A DNA stretch of 64,000 nucleotides, from the NCBI GenBank assembly GCA_016758965.1, contig JAEPRB010000038.1, positions 124,001-188,000 of the forward strand, written 5' to 3'. This stretch comes from Circinella minor (taxonomy: Eukaryota; Mucoromycota; Mucoromycetes; Mucorales; Lichtheimiaceae). The translations under genes and the position numbers were made by a program. The notes under the pieces were generated by a model. That model was given only the letters and a program-made list of their open reading frames with translations. It made no database searches and was not told the DNA's origin. This document shows, piece after piece, positions 38,762-50,767 of this stretch (within the stretch, counting starts at the first letter, position 1; every line of letters begins with the position of its first letter).

Positions 38762-40573
38762 GTTGACAACAGTTAAGAAAAAATAAAATAAAAAAAAAAG
38801 GTGAAGAGGAGTGAACTGAACTCTTTTTGGAGCTAGTTGGGAATAAATAAAGAGAGTGACAAAAAAAAAAGTTCTGTCATTACATGACTCCATATGATTT
38901 GACTGCAGGATTGATCATTCTGCCATTGATCTTGTCATACTATCCTGCCGTCGTTCCAAATATATTATAAACAGTCGCTAATTAATATATTCATGTTTAT
39001 GTAGTCAAGAAATATGATCATAAAAAAACTTTATATAGCATACTTTACAATTTTTCTTTTAAACTACTATTAATTAATGTTGATATAAAATGATAGTGAA
39101 TTTTCTTTGCTCAAATTATTACATTTGTGTAATAATAGGCTTGACATGCATGTCAACAACAATTGGTGATAAAAGCGTTTTGGCATGTGGTGATGTCCGT
39201 CAGTTGTATAAAAAACAATAACAATTTTCTGGGATTGTTTTACTTTACTATGTATATACTTTTGACTGGGTTACCAAGTAATTTGTGTTGTCTTAAAAGG
39301 AGTCTGGGAGAAAGTGAGTACGTGAGGAAGAAGCATAAATACTTGAGCTGCGAAAATAATATTTTTTTTTTGCGCTCGGCTACTTGTTGATAATTACTTT
39401 CCATAAAGAAAAGCATGAATTTAAAATATACAGAAACAAAAGAGTTTAATGAGAGGTAATCAAATAATAAATAAAACGGATCCATCATAAATTAATTAAA
39501 GTGGCATAAGCACGAGATTATTGGTGTACTTTCACTTACATGGGACCTGTGATTGATACAAAAGAAAACATAATATGTCATTCGCTTCAATAGGGATTTA
39601 CTACACACGTAGTAACCAGTGGGGTCACTTTAGTACCTTACTACATGGGTCTATGTTTGAGTTCTTGCTATGCGTGTCGTCTTATTTGTATAAAATGAAC
39701 ATTTTGAAGTATACTTTGATTATAAAAAAACAACATACAGTAGTATGAACTATGAAATACAAGAAACAAACTTACCAATATAAGTTATGACGTATAAAAA
39801 TGTAATACATACGTAAACAATAATATACTGATATATACATAACATCGTTTCCCACGACAATTATCTTGTATATCACTCAAAATGCTCAGGTTTTGCTCAT
39901 TTGATCTCTTGCTTGGTAATGTATTTTACTTACGCCAAAGATATTTTTTATTCTCTCGTTTTTTTTTTATACATATCGATTTACTTTGATAGTCCTAACC
40001 TAATTAGCACCTATCCACAGTTACCAAATGGGTAACTACCGCAGACATCGCAGATTCATCGCAGATATTGAGGTTTATGATTCAAATTTAAAACAAAGAT
40101 TTTTTTTGAAGATATCCGTGTAGCCTAGCTAGATTAATGAAAACTATTGTATATTGCATACAGTATATAAAGATTATTTCTATTAAAAAAAAACATTAAC
40201 AATTGAAAGGGGGGGTTCTTCCTTTTCCCTTCTTGAAATAAATAAGCTACATGTATATATATATATACCATCAATAATAGTGAAAGGAGAGGTGTAATAT
40301 AAGATAATATACCTTTCTCTTTCTGTACGTATCTCTATACGTAAATGTACTTTGGTTATTCCATTGATAAATTACTCGTTACGTACAACATGTTTAAATC
40401 TAGTAATTGGACATTGATATTGGTAAAAAGGAGACGCCAAATACTATCTTGACTGCAAATACTGGTAGCTTTATCGAACCCGCGATCTTCATTAGTAGAT
40501 AAAAAAGGGTGAGTGAAAATAAGTTATGTAATTGGGAAAGGGTTGTTTAAAATGTATGTATTAATCAATGATT
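38762..40573. other. Gene-poor stretch of the accessory island
   Basis: No coding region supported. The open frame at 39240-39488 has no recognisable content. A 16-bp palindrome TTGACATGCATGTCAA lies at about 39140-39155. AT-rich with scattered TA repeats. Confidence 0.5.
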
Positions 40574-40895
40574 CTACTTCTCATTTCCATCGATGTTACT
40601 GAAGGTATGTCTCTTATGAACGAAGAAACTTAGAGCTCTGTAGTTGTTATTTTCAAGTTCTAATTTCTTTTCTTTATTGCTTTTTTTTTTGTTATTTTTC
40701 TTTGCGTCCTGTATCCAATAATAGGGGCCATCTTCTCCATTCGCACCATACATTAGCATAACTTCCCCCCCCACTGGAGGTTTTTTCAGCTGTTACCATT
40801 AGTCTATCTTGATTTGTAAATTTGGAGATTTCCACATTTTGTACCGCAAAGGGAACAATTATATATATACCCATTGGTGCCTGTCGATGTAGCAT
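40574..40895 (-). pseudogene. Frameshifted remnant resembling an R-type (ricin-B) lectin repeat
   Basis: Two overlapping minus-strand frames join into one sensible sequence if a single base is ignored in a run of eight C (plus strand 40765-40772). The first reads APMGIYIIVPFAVQN and FTNQDRLMVTAEKTSSGG, the second EVMLMYGANGEDGPYYWIQDA. The pattern (residues that tend to pair as strand, N-Q-D-R-L turn, then G-E-D...Y-W-I) resembles a beta-trefoil lectin subdomain, but the match is loose. A TTGTTGTAG acceptor-like site sits just before the first ATG, so earlier exons may once have existed. An assembly error in the homopolymer is an alternative. Confidence 0.35.
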
Positions 40896-41247
40896 TCTAC
40901 AACAATAAATATAAATTTAAAGCTATTTCCAAGTTCAAGGATACAGATGATATGTAATCGCCAAGGAAAATGATATCACATATGGCCTTGCCGCTGATGT
41001 GTTTACTTCAACTATCACCCCTGCTGTTAAACTCTCGAATCCTTTGAAAGCCGGTACAATTCGTAAGTTTGTTCATCGATTAATATCAATTTCTATATTT
41101 ACTGTAGTATACGTACATAAATTATAAGTTAAATAACCCGGGCTCTTTTATTATGTAATATGTGAATATAGAGATCAATAACTACTACAGTGCTACTACT
41201 GCTGAACCTCTTGGTGAATATAAGCAAACTGGAACGTATTGGTGACA
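40870..41247 (+). pseudogene. Broken coding remnant, unknown family
   Basis: Plus-strand residues VDVAFYNNKYKFKAISKFKD are followed, after a one-base frame change near 40950, by VIAKENDITYGLAADVFTS and TITPAVKLSNPLKAGTI. A GTAAGT donor at about 41061 and a TATAG acceptor at about 41171 then lead to QINNYYSATTAEPLGEYKQT and a TGA near 41247. The pieces look like protein, but there is no convincing start and one frame break. No family recognised. Confidence 0.35.
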
Positions 41248-41880
41248 AATGTGGCGAATACTCATTAAGCAACTATTATACTCAAGCCACCGTGCCACTG
41301 TTAATATTAATAGCAGCAACATGATAACGCATTTGACGTTCTTTATACACATATTTTATACTAAAACTATATATTAGCTTGTAATCAAATGCTCAACATT
41401 GTGATATACGTAAAATAAAAAAGGCCTAAATGTTAAAAAAAAAAGATATAAACAGTAAAATATCATCTATGTCTTCCGAAACATCATACAAACACAATAC
41501 CATTATTAGTAAAAAAAATTATCGCTCTTGTTGAGCCCACAAAGGATCGCTGTAATATATTTGATTAAGTTTTTTATTAAAATAAAATGTCCTCTCTATT
41601 TATATTAAATCCTTATCATCGGTGGGATATATCAATATGTGTGTATGGGCATAAGTGGCCTTTCTAAATTAGACTTTGTGGGGTTGACAAGATGATCTGT
41701 CCACGCACTACCATTAAAGAAGACGGACTTCTGTATTCATATAAATCATTGTCCAAATAGGGAAACACCAAAATGTCAGCAAAGCATAATTGATGATATG
41801 TTGTATTTAAATATATATCTGATAAATGACTATCTTTCTGAAGTCATTGTAACTTCGATACAACATACAATAACATAATA
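41248..41880. other. Gene-poor stretch before the tandem array
   Basis: AT-rich; no supported gene or repeat. Confidence 0.5.
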
Positions 41881-43646
41881 GCCAATACTTATCTTTTGAT
41901 CTGCATCCTAGAAGAATAGTCGTCAAAAAACCCCCATATTCATCCTGCAAAGTTGGGAATACTTTTGCTGACCTGCCTGAGATCGACTTGATGTAGGATT
42001 AATTCCCATCATCCTACTCAAGCGTTTAGCTACGCACCTTGAGATTTCTTGATTGTGCGGCGTAGACCTCCCACATACATAACAGGATTGCGCAAAAGCT
42101 GCATGTCGGGCTGGCAGGTGGATGACAAGTGTGAGTTGTAGATAAACCTTGAATAGTCAATTGAAAAGATTTCCCAGTACACGACCTATCATTGTTAATT
42201 ATAATCATTAATAGCCACACCTTTATTAAAGCTATGGATTAAAGAAAAACTAGCCAATACTTATCTTTTGATCCGCTTCCTGGAAGAACAGTCGTAAAAA
42301 AAACCCCATATCTATCCTAGCAAAGTTGGGAATACTTTTGCTGACCTGCCTGAGATCGACTTGATGCAGGATTAATTCCCATCATCCTACTCAAGCGTTT
42401 AGCTACGCACCTTGAGATTTCTTGATTGTGCGGCGTAGACCTCCCACATACATAACAGGATTGCGCAAAAGCTGCATGTCGTGCTGGCAGGTGGATGACA
42501 AGTATGAGTTGTAGATAAACCTTGAATAGTCAATTGAAAAGGTTTCCCAGAACACGACCTATCATTGTTAATGATAATCATTAATAACCACACCTTTATT
42601 AAAGCTATCGATTAAAGAGAAACTAGCCAATACTTATCTTTTGACCTGCATCTTGGAAGAACAGTCGTCAAAAAAAAAAACCCATATCCATCTTAGCAAA
42701 GTTGAGAATACTTTTGCTGACCTGCCTGAGATCGACTTGATGTAGGATTAATTCCCATCATCCTACTCAAGCGTTTAGCTACGCACCTTGAGATTTCTTG
42801 ATTGTGCGGCGTAGACCTCCCACATACATAACAGGATTGCGCAAAAGCTGCATGTCGTGCTGGCAGGTGGATGACAAGTATGAGTTGTAGATAAACCTTG
42901 AATAGTCAATAGAGAACGTTTCCCAGAACACGACCTATCATTGTTAATGATAATCATTAATAACCACACCTTTATTAAAGCCATGGATTAAAGAGAAACT
43001 AGCCAATACTTATCTTTTGACCTGCATCTTGGAAGAACAGTCGTCAAAAAAAAAAACCCCATATCCATCCTAGCAAAGTTGAGAATACTTTTGCTGACCT
43101 GCCTGAGATCGACTTGATGTAGGATTAATTCCCATCATCCTACTCAAGCGTTTAGCTACGCACCTTGAGATTTCTTGATTGTGCGGCGTAGACCTCCCAC
43201 ATACATAACAGGATTGCGCAAAAGCTGCATGTCGTGCTGGCAGGTGGATGACAAGTATGAGTTGTAGATAAACCTTGAATAGTCAATAGAGAACGTTTCC
43301 CAGAACACGACCTATCATTGTTAATGATAATCATTAATAACCACACCTTTATTAAAGCCATGGATTAAAGAGAAACTAGCCAATACTTATCTTTTGATCT
43401 GCATCCTGGAAGAATAATCGTAAAAAAAACCCCATATCTATCCTAGCAAAGTTGGGAATACTTTTGCTGACCTGCCTGAGATCGACTTGATGTAGGATTA
43501 ATTCCCATCATCCTACTCAAGCGTTTAGCTACGCACCTTGAGATTTCTTGATTGTGCGGCGTAGACCTCCCACATACATAACAGGATTGCGCAAAAGCTG
43601 CATGTCGTGCTGGCAGGTGGATGTCAAGTAGGAGTTGTGAAGTAGA
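41881..43646. repeat. Tandem array, about 4.7 copies of a 372-377-bp unit
   Basis: Units start with GCCAATACTTATCTTTTGA-type sequence at 41881, 42253, 42626, 43002 and 43379 (spacings 372, 373, 376, 377). The fifth copy breaks off at about 43620-43646, where the sequence diverges after GGCAGGTGGATG. Copies are nearly identical by eye, with most changes in an A-tract followed by a C-tract early in each unit. Each unit is less AT-rich than its surroundings over about 190 bp. On the minus strand that core keeps an open frame of about 60 codons in every copy, HLPARHAAFAQSCYVCGRS followed by TPHNQEISRCVAKRL, with a CxxC pair. Confidence 0.95.
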
Positions 43647-44247
43647 TCTTGAAATAAAGTCTCCAAGAAACAGCATTTTGTAATAAGTTACATGCGTTGC
43701 CGGTATGTTTTGAAACAGTCAATTGGCTACATGTAATAGTCTTCAGCGCTTTCACTGTATAATTATTAATTAAGCTTATTTACTATCAGTACCCCCATAA
43801 TATACAATAAATATACATACAAGTAACTGATGTTCTAACAAAGATTTATATACAAAAAAGACAATGTTCCCACCTTATTAACAGCTAGGGAAATTCGCAG
43901 CCTACAAAAAATCGGAAAATAAAACAGTATTGTTGTTCGGAGAGGATCCGTTGTATTAATTGTTAACAAAAAAAAATCTCGAATCCTTGAAGAGAATGGT
44001 CACTTCGTAATAGTCAGTTAACTTTGCATACCTGGTAATTGAACATTGTTATAGTAACTTTTTTTTTGTATTGAGGAAAGGTGTTTATGACGCAGTTTTA
44101 AAATAGTTGCATATTTACTTATTTAGGCACGGATAAGGTAGGTGGGGCTACTTAAGCCAATCACATTACATTTTAATAGAATTAGCTGTTTAAACCAATG
44201 AAAGCCGATTTTAATTATTTATCGGTCGCATGAAAAAGTTTAATTTA
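43647..44247. other. Spacer between tandem array and transposon relic
   Basis: No gene supported. Confidence 0.45.
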
Positions 44248-44607
44248 ATTTGTTGATTATGAAGAAGATAAAGACAGTGGTGATGACAATTTTACAAGCA
44301 TTTTACAAGATGATGATTCACCATCATATCAACAACAAAATGTAAATACATTCGAGATTGAATTGAATAGCCAAATGTATGGAAATCAAGAATTCTCATC
44401 ACATCCACAACAGCCTTAGCAAGCAGAGCCTATTCGCTCACATATTCTTAAAGATGTAATTCATTTGATGGATCAAACTAAAGTGCCACGGCGACACGGT
44501 CTTGCAAATGATTTCTCTCGTAAATTACAAGATGCTTTTTTTTATTGTGGGAAGATGATAAAAGGCGAGTCGAAGCTGTTTTAGAACAAAAGGAGACAAC
44601 GTGTTGA
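44248..44607 (+). pseudogene. Transposon relic, N-terminal part
   Basis: A plus-strand frame reads DYEEDKDSGDDNFTSIL, an in-frame TAG (44417-44419), then HILKDVIHLMDQTKVPRRHG and LANDFSRKLQDAFF. A frame break in a T8 run (about 44536-44543) is followed by WEDDKRRVEAVLEQKETTC. The VPRRHG...DKxRVExVL pattern is one I associate with the N-terminal half of a DNA-transposon protein common in Mucorales. The continuation appears about 700 bp downstream. It has a stop and a frameshift, so it is inactive. Confidence 0.6.
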
Positions 44608-45324
44608 GATGATAAGCTGCTCGTTGTGTTAAACTCCATACGTAAACAATTTTAAAAACATATACTTTAATTATCTATAACAGAGTCTTTATTGGGTAAT
44701 AATACTTAACATTTAAAATTAAATAATAATATATAATCTATTGTTATCGTACGTCCACAAAAAAAAGATAAAAATAAAAAATCTCTTCCCTCATATTTTC
44801 TTTCATTGTCATATGAACAAAATTCAGTAATAATAATAAATGTAGTATTAAAATGGAATTTTATTGGTGGACGCTAATGATAAAAAATCATCATTAATTA
44901 TTAAATATTTTTAATATTAACAAAAAACATTAACGATTATTAAATAGTTTTATAATTATTAATTATTATCAAACATTATAGTAAATAGTATAAATAGGAT
45001 CGAATTGATCAAAGAATTTTATCTTAGCTTTTTATCTTTATATTTTCATAATAAAATACTTTTATATCCACTTTTTGGATAATTAATCCAACTCATTTTC
45101 CAAGTGATATTTTCTCTTTTGTGGTTTGGCATAATATAAGTTCAAAATAAGCCCCCACAATCAATCAATTATTTTCTTTATAAGAATCTAAGTCTTAGCC
45201 CCTTTCTTCCATTTTGAATGAAATTTGGATCATTTCTGATATTCTATTCTACTCAATTAAATTTTAAATTGCCAACCATCATTAACACCCCACATTTTAA
45301 ATTTTAAAACTTTACACTATTATA
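44608..45324. other. AT-rich block separating two halves of the transposon relic
   Basis: About 0.7 kb, much more AT-rich than the coding relics on either side, with no ORF. I could not find terminal inverted repeats by eye. It may be a later insertion or an eroded intron or linker. Confidence 0.4.
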
Positions 45325-46712
45325 GGAGTTGTTTCACCACCCGAATTACTATATCCTGTCGTTAAAAACTTTTTTAACTGTATGGGCCTCTAAAGTGTGC
45401 ACGAACTGGACGTCCGTTGTCCGATAATGAAGCTTGGAAAAAGACTAAAATGTTTTGCGAACGATACATGAAGGCCACGTTTCTGATCCACCAGGATTTC
45501 TTTTACTTTAACATGGGGAATGATCGAGATAGACTTTCTTTATACCGCTGCGGCCGTGGTACCAATTCACTAGAAGGTGGTAGTCACCAGAATGTTATTC
45601 GCAAGTTTGGTTCGTTGGTGCTAGTCCAGCTGTACTTGCTGACTATCGGTTGCGCCATAATATTGATGTATGTATAAATATAAACAGAGATATTAAAAAA
45701 CATAATGCTAATCATTAATAAATTTTAGGCGGGAACAATGAATCGATATGGAAAAATTCATAAAGGTCATTATGAACCATGGTTAACACAGCACATACAT
45801 GATCTACGAGCGCAACTAGAACTGCCAGCTACTTATGATGAACCTGGACTTCATAAGCATGCTGTTAATCTTGCTTCTTCTGGTGAGCGTTTTGGGATAT
45901 CAACTCTTCCACAAGACCTAATGTTGAAATATGGTATACAACCAGTAGACCATGCATCTCAAACCGAACCACAATCATCTACAGACTTGTCAGCTTTAAT
46001 TGTTCTCTGTATCTCAGCAGCACAATCGACAGCAGTTCAGTACAAATTTATGGCCAAACGTCGGCAAGGAACGAAATACGCTGTTTTACTAGCTCACACT
46101 CAAAAAGAACAAGAATAATATGATTTATTTCTTCGAGCTAGTTTTTCTGACGCTATAAAAAATAGCAGGATACGTGATTTTGATGGGTTTGCAAAGGAAT
46201 GGTCGACAATCGTTGATGGACAAAATATATTTTATAAGGCAGAACACTTGCGTAGCTACTACATTAAATGAATGGAATATCAAAATGTCAACAAAACAAA
46301 AAAAAAATTACAAAAAACAGATCGATTTATTTTAACAAAATTTACGTTCATCATCTCGAAAACGCAGCATACCAAAAGCACAAGCACCTTTACCTCTTAA
46401 AATTCCACGCGTAGACCAAAAACAGCTGTAACTGCTCGTCAATCAACAGTGATTATTATTAATTATAACCAGGAAAGTTCACTTGCTCTACAACCATCAT
46501 CTTCTACACCCATCTTCAACGATTTATTACAATACCAACATTTTCTTTACACAATGGCTCCTTCTTCTACTCGACCATCATTATCATCTTCTCGTTCTAC
46601 TGGTAGTATACGCTTTGACGACTTGCCTAAAAAAAGACTACGAACTTGTAAACAATGTGATAGTAATACTTGTCCTGGAAGAACAGGAAGGAGGATATGC
46701 CAACAGCTATAG
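45325..46712 (+). pseudogene. Transposon relic, C-terminal part (DDE-type transposase)
   Basis: Plus-strand pieces run in order: VVSPPELLYPVVKNFF, a stop and frame change, then RTGRPLSDNEAWKKTKMF and YRCGRGTNSLEGGSHQNVIR. Another frame change (about 45610) leads to GASPAVLADYRLRHNID, a surviving 60-nt intron (45669-45728), MNRYGKIHKGHYEPWLTQ, TAA (46117-46119), and TGA (about 46269). The relic ends at about 46712 with RTCKQCDSNTCPGRTGRRIC, a Cys-rich knuckle. R-G-T-N-S-L-E-G fits the segment carrying the last catalytic Glu of a DDE transposase (IS256/MULE-like TN-x-x-E). At least two stops and two frame breaks make it non-functional. Confidence 0.65.
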
Positions 46713-46960
46713 TATAGTATAATAATACGTCTTAATAAACATCTTTAACGTCAAAAGCCCTTGAGTAGAAATATACATATTTAACACAATACATTTTATA
46801 TAACGTTTAATAGACATAACTTATAGAACTTTTTACACATGTATAACGAACATGTCCTATTTTTTTCAAGAGAAAGTGTCTTACTTGAACACGGGAAAAA
46901 AGGTATATCGTATACAAAACTGTAAACAAAAATAATAGTTTTATTACTCTTTTTTTTTTA
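46713..46960. other. Spacer between relic and HET gene
   Basis: No feature recognised. Confidence 0.45.
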
Positions 46961-48781
46961 TTACTCTATAACAAAATCATTTTGTTTTTGGATACCTTCC
47001 TCTAAAGTAAAGCTTTTATCTATTATACATAAACCAATGGATTTGTATACTTCATTTTTTTTATCATTTCTTTTGCAAACAACCGGCATTCCAGTAATAC
47101 CCAACTCAGGTCCCATTTCATAACGAATTCCTGAAAGAATAATGCATTCATTACAATCTTCTTCTGTCAGTGACAAATATGCACCTATATGTGTAGGGAA
47201 TGATAATGTGTTTCTCCAAAGTCTGTCGCCCTCCTTTTTTACAGAAAGAATATGTGTTATCTTTATTCCGTATGTTGTTGTTGATGCCATTGGAGAGGAT
47301 AAACCGAAAGCCTCTGTTTCGTTTTGTTTATTTGTTGTTGCCATTGGCGGTAGTGATGTGGTAATAAATGTTATAGAATCATCTGCCTCATCTTCGGTCC
47401 GTATATATAACATCTCTCGATAATGTTCCATCCATATTGGTTGATCAAGTAATTTATGGTAATTTGATGATGAGGTGTTCGTTGTCATATGATCTCTGAG
47501 TGGCACTTTTATTGAAGCGCAATTTTTTATATGTAGTTGTCTGTGATTCGCACCGTCAATAACAACTTTGTAATTTTTTATCGCGTCGGGATCTGTGGTG
47601 TTATTATTATGTTCCGTACTTGATGAGTTTTTTAGTGCTTCTTCTCTTCTGCTTTTCTCACTATCGTTTTCAAACTTTTGTGGTACATGAACACCATCTA
47701 TTCCTGTCCATGATGGTAAACTTAAACTCTTTTCCTCGTATTGCATCCTATTATCCTTTTGATCTAGTGGTAGACCAAACTTCAGTATTGTTAGATCATT
47801 TTTGGCCAAAATTCGATAAAATTGAAGAGCAGTCCTGGCTGTACTAATAGTATCTTGATCATCACAGTTAAAAAAGTCAACTTGTTTCTTGGCATTATCT
47901 TCTAGTGAAAACATCTCAGGAAACATATTGGCGAGGGCACGATATCGATCAAGTTCCCTCATGCTTTTTCGCGTACGAGCATAAAATAGGGTGGTGCTTG
48001 CTGCCCATTTAAGCAATTTATCTGACACACTGTATAGAAAAGGACCGGCAGCCGTTCTTGCTGCCGAGGGATCAGATGTAGTATTAGACCACAAATGCAC
48101 ATTACGACCCACAAAAAGCATTTGTTTGGACATATAAGCCTCTTCCAGTGTCCACACACGCTTGCTCCATTTTGAATCGGATACGAGATCGAGATCGATG
48201 ACTCTTGGAGCATTATCATTCTTTGGGTTGTTATATTCTAGTTCAGGTATAAGCACGAGTGTGTACTCAGCATGTTTATAGATACAATGCAGCTGTTGTA
48301 ATTCGCGTCGTTTTTCAGGACCGTCTTCTTGATTAATACAAAGTTGATCAACCCATATATATTTAATTCCAAACTGTTTACCAATTCTTTGGATAAGCTC
48401 TTTAAATGAAATATTTTCTGTCGTTGTCGTCAAAGTCTCTTCTTGGTATTTCGTTTCTTCAATCCATTGATGTGTAACTAGTTTACTTCCTTTATTATTC
48501 CCTTTATCAATCTTTAAAAGATCTCCTGCTTGCTCCCAAGTATAGGATAAAGCATGGTACGGTTCATTTTTAACACTGGAACCTTTAACTTTTTTCATAT
48601 CATCAACACGGATCAAATATGTTGGCTTGTAGGGGTTATTATCGTCGTTATATTTACATTTCAAATGAGAAGTTGAATTTTTTGACGAGTCATACATGGC
48701 AGAAGGTTGTTCAAGTAGTCCTACAGCGTACACTGCTTCCCAGCGTGTTGTTTCATAAATAATCGGTTCGGTAATAGTCAT
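46961..48781 (-). CDS. HET-domain protein (heterokaryon-incompatibility type), copy 1
   Basis: A single 606-codon minus-strand exon. HET domains are Toll/interleukin-receptor-like modules of fungal non-self recognition proteins that can trigger cell death when incompatible nuclei meet. The three hallmark blocks are present: YHALSYTWE (75-83), YIWVDQLCINQEDGPEKRRE (141-160) and KWSKRVWTLEEA (204-215). A middle linker of about 120 residues and a C-terminal region that contains LSFPTHIGAYLSLTEED follow. The C-terminal half has no recognised effector, NACHT/NLR or repeat domain. Sequence and layout are shared with the paralogue at 50852-52579, which lies head to head 2.07 kb away. Role in incompatibility is inference from the domain; a role in Mucoromycota has not been shown as far as I know. 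Confidence 0.85.
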   Translation of the reverse strand: MTITEPIIYETTRWEAVYAVGLLEQPSAMYDSSKNSTSHLKCKYNDDNNPYKPTYLIRVDDMKKVKGSSVKNEPYHALSYTWEQAGDLLKIDKGNNKGSKLVTHQWIEETKYQEETLTTTTENISFKELIQRIGKQFGIKYIWVDQLCINQEDGPEKRRELQQLHCIYKHAEYTLVLIPELEYNNPKNDNAPRVIDLDLVSDSKWSKRVWTLEEAYMSKQMLFVGRNVHLWSNTTSDPSAARTAAGPFLYSVSDKLLKWAASTTLFYARTRKSMRELDRYRALANMFPEMFSLEDNAKKQVDFFNCDDQDTISTARTALQFYRILAKNDLTILKFGLPLDQKDNRMQYEEKSLSLPSWTGIDGVHVPQKFENDSEKSRREEALKNSSSTEHNNNTTDPDAIKNYKVVIDGANHRQLHIKNCASIKVPLRDHMTTNTSSSNYHKLLDQPIWMEHYREMLYIRTEDEADDSITFITTSLPPMATTNKQNETEAFGLSSPMASTTTYGIKITHILSVKKEGDRLWRNTLSFPTHIGAYLSLTEEDCNECIILSGIRYEMGPELGITGMPVVCKRNDKKNEVYKSIGLCIIDKSFTLEEGIQKQNDFVIE

Positions 48782-50656
48782 TTCTATTCAAGAACATTAA
48801 TCAGCTATTACTAGAGTTGTTGGTATGGGAACAGTCATTACTAAAATTTTGATATAACTTATTAAAATACCTGGCAAAAGCAAATTATATGTATAGCGAT
48901 TCCGCTGTTTCAAGTTTTTTTTTTTTTTCGAAAAAAGAGTTGAAAGAAAGCCTAACTCTGTGAAAACCATTTGTGCTTATACCTTCTCATTCCTCCCCCC
49001 CCCCACAATTTTTTTTGTGTAAGGTATCATCATCTGACACACTTGCTATTTCCAAATCATTTTTGGGAAATTTATTGATTTTTGCTTAATAGTAATCAAA
49101 CATTTTATTTATTACAGGACTAAATGGCATGTATCTTATAGGCAAATTGGCTGACTATCTGCGGTACTTTGATCGACATTACAAGAGAAAGTATGAATTA
49201 ACTAATAAAAGATACTGGGCTGAATAAAAATTTTCTGAATATTTATCCAAAAAAAGCCTTTGTGGTACCTATAAGGTCGAGTAGTGAGATGGAGAAAAGT
49301 GAAACTTGATAGGGGATCAAGTAGACGCAATGCGCAAAGAGGACAATATCAACCAATAAAAGCGCACCAGCCTCCCCAAAAATAAGTTTACTTTCACTTT
49401 TCTTCATAAAAAAAATAAAGGTCCTGGGTCTTACGTCATTACATACAACGCCTACTTTTTTTCTCTGAAGATGGATCAGAAAAGAAAAAATATATTTATA
49501 CACAATAAAAGAGAACCAATCAAAATTAATTATTAAAGAGAGCAAAGAAAAATAATTAATATTGTGGGTACTGCGCTATTGTATCGATACCATATAAATC
49601 AATAATTCTTATAGTTTCTTCGTCTATTAACTTTCTTCAGCCTCATTTCAAACAAAACAATAAGCTATTGGCAACGATTAGTTTAAAACCTGTGATTATT
49701 ACAATTCCTACAAAGACAAATTATGATGCGTTACTTACAAATAAGTCTCTATTATCATATTTTGCATTAACCTGATAACACAAAAAAAAATTCTTCGGCT
49801 AGTAATCCGGTATCCGAATGTCAACTTGATTCTATATACAGTAATAAATTAATCATAAATATTACATCCTGTTCAGTATATAAGTCCATTGGTGAAGATC
49901 AACATCGGCTGTCAGTCGACAAGAGCTGTATTTATTAGTTGCTGGATGGGATTATTTTGAGCTAAAGAAGTGTATGAAAACACCAAACTAGTCTTTGGGA
50001 ATGAAGATAAAACGTATCCAGCAAAAAATAAAAAATACAATGCATATTAAAAAATCCTTTTTCAATATGTATTATATGTTTTCTCTCTTTTTTTTTTATT
50101 TTAATAAAACTCCTCATTTCCTAATTCCATAAACATTTTGAAGAAGCGAAAATGGTTTAAATTATAGGTTTCCGTCTGTCGAAAACCCAACATGTGTAAT
50201 AGTGTCATATTCCAGCTATTCTCGTTTTTATTTTTCTACTCATTTTTGTTTAATTGCTCGAGTTAACGCCACTTTACAGGAAAAAATGTTATCAATGGAT
50301 AAAAACACGATTTAATATATTGTGTTTAACACAGATAAAAACCAATAAAGACAATGAGGTTATTAACATGTATGTAAACATGAACAAGGTCTTCAATTAC
50401 CAAAGAAATAGTCAGATTTATTTTGTGGAAAGTAAATGCCATGTGCTACTATAAAAAGCATCTGTTGCATTTCAAATGATATTTATGAAAACAGTCAGTG
50501 TTTACCTTCTTGGTTATTAATTAGGATAACATTTAGCATTAGAGACCCTTGGTACTAACCAAAAGTAAACTGATACCTTATTAAGTATTTTTCCATATAA
50601 TTATCAAGAAAATTACAAAATTATTTTTTTTTGCTCTTTCTTTTTTTCTTTTTCTC

Positions 50657-50687
<31 letters not shown>

Positions 50688-50767
50688 GAATTTTTCTTCT
50701 ATCGCTTTTTAACACCTTTCATATTCAATTAACCTCATTGTAAGTTCTATCTTTATGATTTTACTAT
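48782..50767. other. Intergenic region between the two HET-type genes
   Basis: About 2 kb, AT-rich, with C10 and T10+ runs (about 48908-48918, 48997-49006, 50660-50687). The frames at 49243-49545 and 50254-50454 carry no recognisable protein. It holds both 5' regions of a divergent pair. Confidence 0.5.

Noticed and set aside
40472..40494. tRNA T-arm-like segment on the minus strand (GATCGCGGGTTCGAT)
   Set aside because: Only the T-arm-like block is present; no D-arm or acceptor stem can be paired around it, so at most a tRNA-derived fragment.
42026..43361. Alternative minus-strand frame in each tandem unit (HTCHPPASTTCSFCAILLC)
   Set aside because: Overlaps the CxxC frame out of register and looks less protein-like; kept only as part of the repeat description.
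41881..43646. CRISPR-like or 5S rRNA tandem array
   Set aside because: Units are about 375 bp without short repeats and unique spacers, and no 5S internal promoter blocks are visible.
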